This document shows positions 60,912 through 64,000 of a DNA stretch of 64,000 nucleotides, piece after piece. The stretch is from Caulobacter sp. 17J80-11 (GTDB lineage Bacteria; Pseudomonadota; Alphaproteobacteria; Caulobacterales; Caulobacteraceae), in the NCBI RefSeq assembly GCF_014349105.1, contig NZ_JACSJI010000016.1, positions 33,936 to 97,935 of the forward strand, read 5' to 3'. Within the stretch, counting starts at the first letter, position 1, and each line of letters begins with the position of its first letter. The notes beneath the pieces were generated by a model that saw only the letters and a list, made by a program, of their open reading frames with translations, was not told the DNA's origin and ran no database searches. Made by a program: the position numbers and the translations under genes.

Positions 60912-61346
60912 ATGGGAGCCAAGCTTTCAGGCCCGAGCGGCGGGAAGTTTGCGGCCGATCAAAATGCCGAGATCAACGTCACGCCCTTCGTGGACGTCAT
61001 GCTGGTCCTGCTGATTATCTTCATGGTGGCGGCTCCGCTCGCCACCGTGTCGGTTCCGGTCGATCTGCCGCCTGCGGTGGCCCCGCCATCGCCGAACCCG
61101 CCGACGCCGATCTTCATTTCGATCCAGGAGTCGGGCGACGTCTACATCGGTGACCGTCTGGTCGGGATCGACGAGCTCGGTTCCAACCTGACGGCCCAAG
61201 TCGGCCGCCGCGATCCGGCCAACGAGCGCATCTTCATTCGCGCCGACAAGAAGACCCGTTACGGGGCCTTCATGGAGGTGATGAACACGCTGCAGGACAA
61301 TGGGTTCTACAGCGTCGCGCTCATCGGCCAGGACACGAGTACGTAA
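60912..61346 (+). CDS. exbD: Biopolymer transport protein ExbD
   Basis: 144 residues. One transmembrane helix (about 28-48) contains the proton-relay Asp in INVTPFVDVMLVLLIIFMV, followed by a periplasmic domain (IFISIQESGDVYIGDRLVG, ERIFIRADKKTRYGAFMEVM). It partners ExbB and TonB. It is spaced 14 bases from tonB. Confidence 0.95.
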   Translation: MGAKLSGPSGGKFAADQNAEINVTPFVDVMLVLLIIFMVAAPLATVSVPVDLPPAVAPPSPNPPTPIFISIQESGDVYIGDRLVGIDELGSNLTAQVGRRDPANERIFIRADKKTRYGAFMEVMNTLQDNGFYSVALIGQDTST

Positions 61347-61360
61347 GGGGGCGGTGACGA

Positions 61361-62089
<729 letters not shown>

Positions 62090-62112
62090 GGCCCACGAGC
62101 CTACAGAACGAG

Positions 62113-62145
62113 AACCGCCCCGGACCTCCGTCTGGGGCGGTTTTT
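62113..62145 (+). terminator. Intrinsic terminator of exbB-exbD-tonB
   Basis: AACCGCCCC (62113-62121) pairs with GGGGCGGTT (62134-62142), followed by TTTG. It lies 24 bases after the tonB stop. Confidence 0.9.
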
Positions 62146-62274
62146 GTTTGTGCGGGGCGGCTGGGGCGGCGGGGGGACTTGAGCTTCGCGCTTGTCTCGT
62201 CGCATCTATCGTCACAGTGCGGCGTTAGGCACGAACGCCGGCCCCGCGCCGGTTCTGTTTCCGGAGGAATGCGT

Positions 62275-63045
62275 ATGCGCTCGCGCGCCCTGATCAGACC
62301 GGCCCTTCTCGCCGCGGCCCTGGCCGCGACCGCCGCCACCGCCGGCTGCGCCTACAACGAGGCGCTGGGCCGCAACCAGTTCCTGCTGGTCGATAACGCC
62401 GCCCTGGCCCAGGCCGCCGACCAGGCTTGGCAGGAGACGCTGCGCAAGGAAAAGGTCTCCAAGGATCCCGAGCTGAACGCGCGGGTCCAGCGCGTCAGTT
62501 CGCGGCTGGTGCAGGCCGCAGGGCTAGGCAATCAGACCTGGACCTACGTGGTGTTCGAAGACCCGACCCCGAACGCCTTCGCGCTTCCGGGCGGCAAGGT
62601 CGGGGTCAACACCGGCCTGTTCAAGGTCGTGAAGAACGACGACCAGCTGGCCGCCGTGATCGGCCATGAGATCGGCCACAACGTCGCCAACCACGCGGCG
62701 GAGCGCTATTCGCAGACCGCCGCGACCCAGATCGGCCTCGGCGTCGCCCAGGGCGTCGCGGGGCAGGGCGACCTGGGTCAAGCCATCGGCGCCTACGGCG
62801 GGGTCGGTGCGCAGCTGGGCGTCCTGCTGCCGTTCTCGCGCAAGCACGAGCTGGAGGCCGACCGGCTGGGCGTCGACTACATGCACGCGGCCGGCTACCG
62901 GCCCAGCGAGGCGATCGCGCTCTGGCGCAACATGGCCGCCCAGCGCACCGGCGGCTCGCAGCCGAGCTTCATGTCGACCCACCCCTCGGACACGCAGCGC
63001 ATCGCCGAACTCGAGGCCTACATAAAGAGCCGCGGCTGGTCCTGA
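62275..63045 (+). CDS. M48-family metallopeptidase, lipoprotein
   Basis: 256 residues from the ATG at 62275; the ATG at 62269 abuts the GGAGGA ribosome binding site, so the second ATG is preferred. A signal sequence ends in a lipobox-like ATAGC. The zinc site is HEIGHN with the third ligand in ELEADRLGVDYM, and FALPGGKVGVNTGLF precedes it. It probably cleaves misfolded outer-membrane or periplasmic proteins like BepA/LoiP relatives. Confidence 0.92.
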   Translation: MRSRALIRPALLAAALAATAATAGCAYNEALGRNQFLLVDNAALAQAADQAWQETLRKEKVSKDPELNARVQRVSSRLVQAAGLGNQTWTYVVFEDPTPNAFALPGGKVGVNTGLFKVVKNDDQLAAVIGHEIGHNVANHAAERYSQTAATQIGLGVAQGVAGQGDLGQAIGAYGGVGAQLGVLLPFSRKHELEADRLGVDYMHAAGYRPSEAIALWRNMAAQRTGGSQPSFMSTHPSDTQRIAELEAYIKSRGWS

Positions 63046-63064
63046 TCTTTCGCCTCAAGCTGGC

Positions 63065-63093
63065 TTGATCCGCCGAAGAGGGGAGGCTATTAC
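63065..63093 (+). promoter_or_regulatory. Promoter of tRNA-His
   Basis: -35 TTGATC (63065-63070), 17-base spacer, -10 TATTAC (63088-63093), 20 bases upstream of the tRNA. Confidence 0.75.
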
Positions 63094-63112
63094 GCCCCCC
63101 TCGCGAAAGCGT

Positions 63113-63189
63113 GCCGCCTTAGCTCAGTTGGTTAGAGCGCTAGATTGTGGATCTAGAGGTCCCCCGTTCGAGCCGGGGAGGCGGTACCA
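63113..63189 (+). tRNA. tRNA-His (GUG anticodon), no encoded G-1
   Basis: 77 bases with CCA encoded. Anticodon arm CTAGA-TTGTGGA-TCTAG gives GUG. The acceptor is GCCGCCT/AGGCGGT, so position 1 is G paired as G1-U72, the discriminator is A73, and the base before position 1 is T, not G. Most tRNA-His carry G-1 and C73; this alphaproteobacterial type lacks both. Confidence 0.94.
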
Positions 63190-63837
63190 TCGCAAGCCTT
63201 TGAACGGATTGCGCTTTCAGAGCGCTCCCTATTCGTTCTGGTTCGGCGTTCTACACCGATTTTCCACTTCGTTTTCACCACGCCGTTCGCGTGGTGTTCG
63301 CGTAGCTGCGCGATCTTCGCCGAGGCGTCGTCGGCCATGTTCATTCCGCGGAGCGAGCGTCTCCGCGCACTTCATTTCCCGTACTGGCGCCTGCTGATTT
63401 TCTGGAGCTTGAGGCTTGGTTGCGGCAGGGCGGAGGAGCGTCCCCGTAGGGCGTCCGACCAGGCTGTTAAGACCGTGGTCGAGCGCCTGTACGCTCGAAC
63501 CACCCCGCCGCGGTGCAGACCCGGCGCGTGGATCGCCCTCGGGGTTGGTCCGAGGAGCTGCACACGGGCGGCCGTTCTAATTACAGTCGAGCCTTGCCAG
63601 CGCCTGTCGCTCCAGAGGCACTTCCATCGATCCGAGCCTTGGGTGGGGGCACGGGGCCGCCGTCCTCACGGTCGACGGGCGGCGAGCGCCTCGTGAGGGA
63701 GAACGACGCCTACGCTCGCGAGGGCTCCGCAACCGTTTGCGGGCTTGGCCGTAAGCCGCTACTGACGAGTGGCGTATTTTAATCGCCCGCGCCGGTTGAG
63801 CCGGAAGCGGAGCGCGTCGGTGCGGGGCGGGGGCTCC
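63190..63837 (+). other. 648-base stretch without a supported gene
   Basis: Between tRNA-His and the type I secretion gene no reading frame has both coding-like third positions and a family match. Codons 63287-63338 on the minus strand (MADDASAKIAQLREHHA) look coding-like but the frame then degenerates and runs into the antisense of the tRNA. The middle part is less GC-rich than the rest of the window. It could hold an untranslated small RNA or a decayed gene fragment. Confidence 0.5.
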
Positions 63838-64000
63838 ATGGGTCGTAAATTGGACATCGTCGACAAGCCCGTCCCTGAGCCGTTGAAGGCGGCGCTGCGG
63901 GCGGTGCGGCGGCACCTGGCCTCCGCCTTCGGGTTCAGCGCCCTGGTCAACATCCTCTACCTGGCCCCGACCCTGTACATGATGCAGGTCTACGACCGGG
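63838..64000 (+). CDS. Type I secretion system ABC transporter (PrtD/RsaD-like), 3' end outside window
   Basis: 54 residues to the edge, starting MGRKLDIVDKPVPEPLKAAL. LVNILYLAPTLYMMQVYDR is the first transmembrane segment of the type I secretion permease/ATPase family (PrtD, HasD, and RsaD for S-layer export in Caulobacter). The ABC domain, if present, lies outside the window. The cargo is not visible. Confidence 0.85.
   Translation, partial: MGRKLDIVDKPVPEPLKAALRAVRRHLASAFGFSALVNILYLAPTLYMMQVYDR

Noticed and set aside
63153..63344. 63-codon frame on the minus strand ending ASPARTGDL
   Set aside because: Its 3' half is the tRNA-His antisense. The first part (63287-63338) is mentioned as a possible remnant but the frame as a whole is not a supported gene.

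Overview
The window is a very GC-rich alphaproteobacterial chromosome segment, almost certainly from the Caulobacterales (Caulobacter/Phenylobacterium group). The main grounds are a class I (archaeal-type) lysyl-tRNA synthetase, a TTAA-N7-TTAA CtrA-type box, a tRNA-His with no encoded G-1 and an A73 discriminator, UPF0262 and DUF2948 genes beside murA, an infA-maf-RNase E/G-like-yacG cluster, and a type I secretion ATPase at the right edge. Genes are tightly packed, often with ATGA, GTGA or TTGA overlaps, and third codon positions are almost all G or C. I see no IS element, prophage, CRISPR array or defence island. This is mostly core genome, so the interesting signals lie in regulation and gene organisation.

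Layout. 1-9.1 kb: a protein-lysine methyltransferase-like gene (cut by the edge), a DUF218 protein, a fatty acid desaturase, a HAD phosphatase, a lipoprotein with ubiA, two tandem secreted paralogues of unknown function, an OmpR/EnvZ-type two-component pair, and ilvE. 9.2-18.1 kb: a hybrid histidine kinase, two acyl-CoA dehydrogenases with a LiuR-like MerR regulator and a duplicated operator, an RMD1/DUF155 protein, a HAD hydrolase and lysS. 18.1-24 kb: a small gene behind a CtrA box, a DUF2306/double-thioesterase operon, an orphan ligase-associated exonuclease, a Host_attach (baeRF) protein coupled to glucokinase. 24-34.7 kb: gltD-gltB, an Mpo1-like protein, pyruvate kinase, an M1 aminopeptidase, an SDR.

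34.8-41 kb: OsmC, cystathionine beta-synthase and a cystathionine gamma-lyase/synthase (a transsulfuration pair), then a large TonB-dependent receptor. 41-47 kb: DUF488, a c-type cytochrome, and a four-gene overlapping operon mutA - acidic protein - mutB - NADAR. 47-53 kb: an M16 protease and the methionine importer metNIQ, preceded by a SAM-I (S-box) riboswitch whose likely output is a hairpin over the metN ribosome binding site. 53-59.5 kb: a metallophosphoesterase, tRNA-Thr, murA with companions, infA, maf, an RNase E/G-like protein, yacG and tRNA-Phe. 59.5-64 kb: a strongly structured leader followed by exbB-exbD-tonB, an M48 lipoprotein protease, tRNA-His and the start of a type I secretion ABC transporter.

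How the genes fit together. Several loci handle sulfur amino acids (CBS/CGL, SAM-gated metNIQ). Several handle acyl-CoA, branched-chain and propionate breakdown (ilvE, two acyl-CoA dehydrogenases with the LiuR-like regulator, methylmalonyl-CoA mutase). exbBD-tonB supplies energy for receptors such as the one at 38 kb. The best candidates for something new are the structured RNA region before exbB, the acidic protein/NADAR insertion in the mutase operon, and the CtrA-box gene of unknown function.
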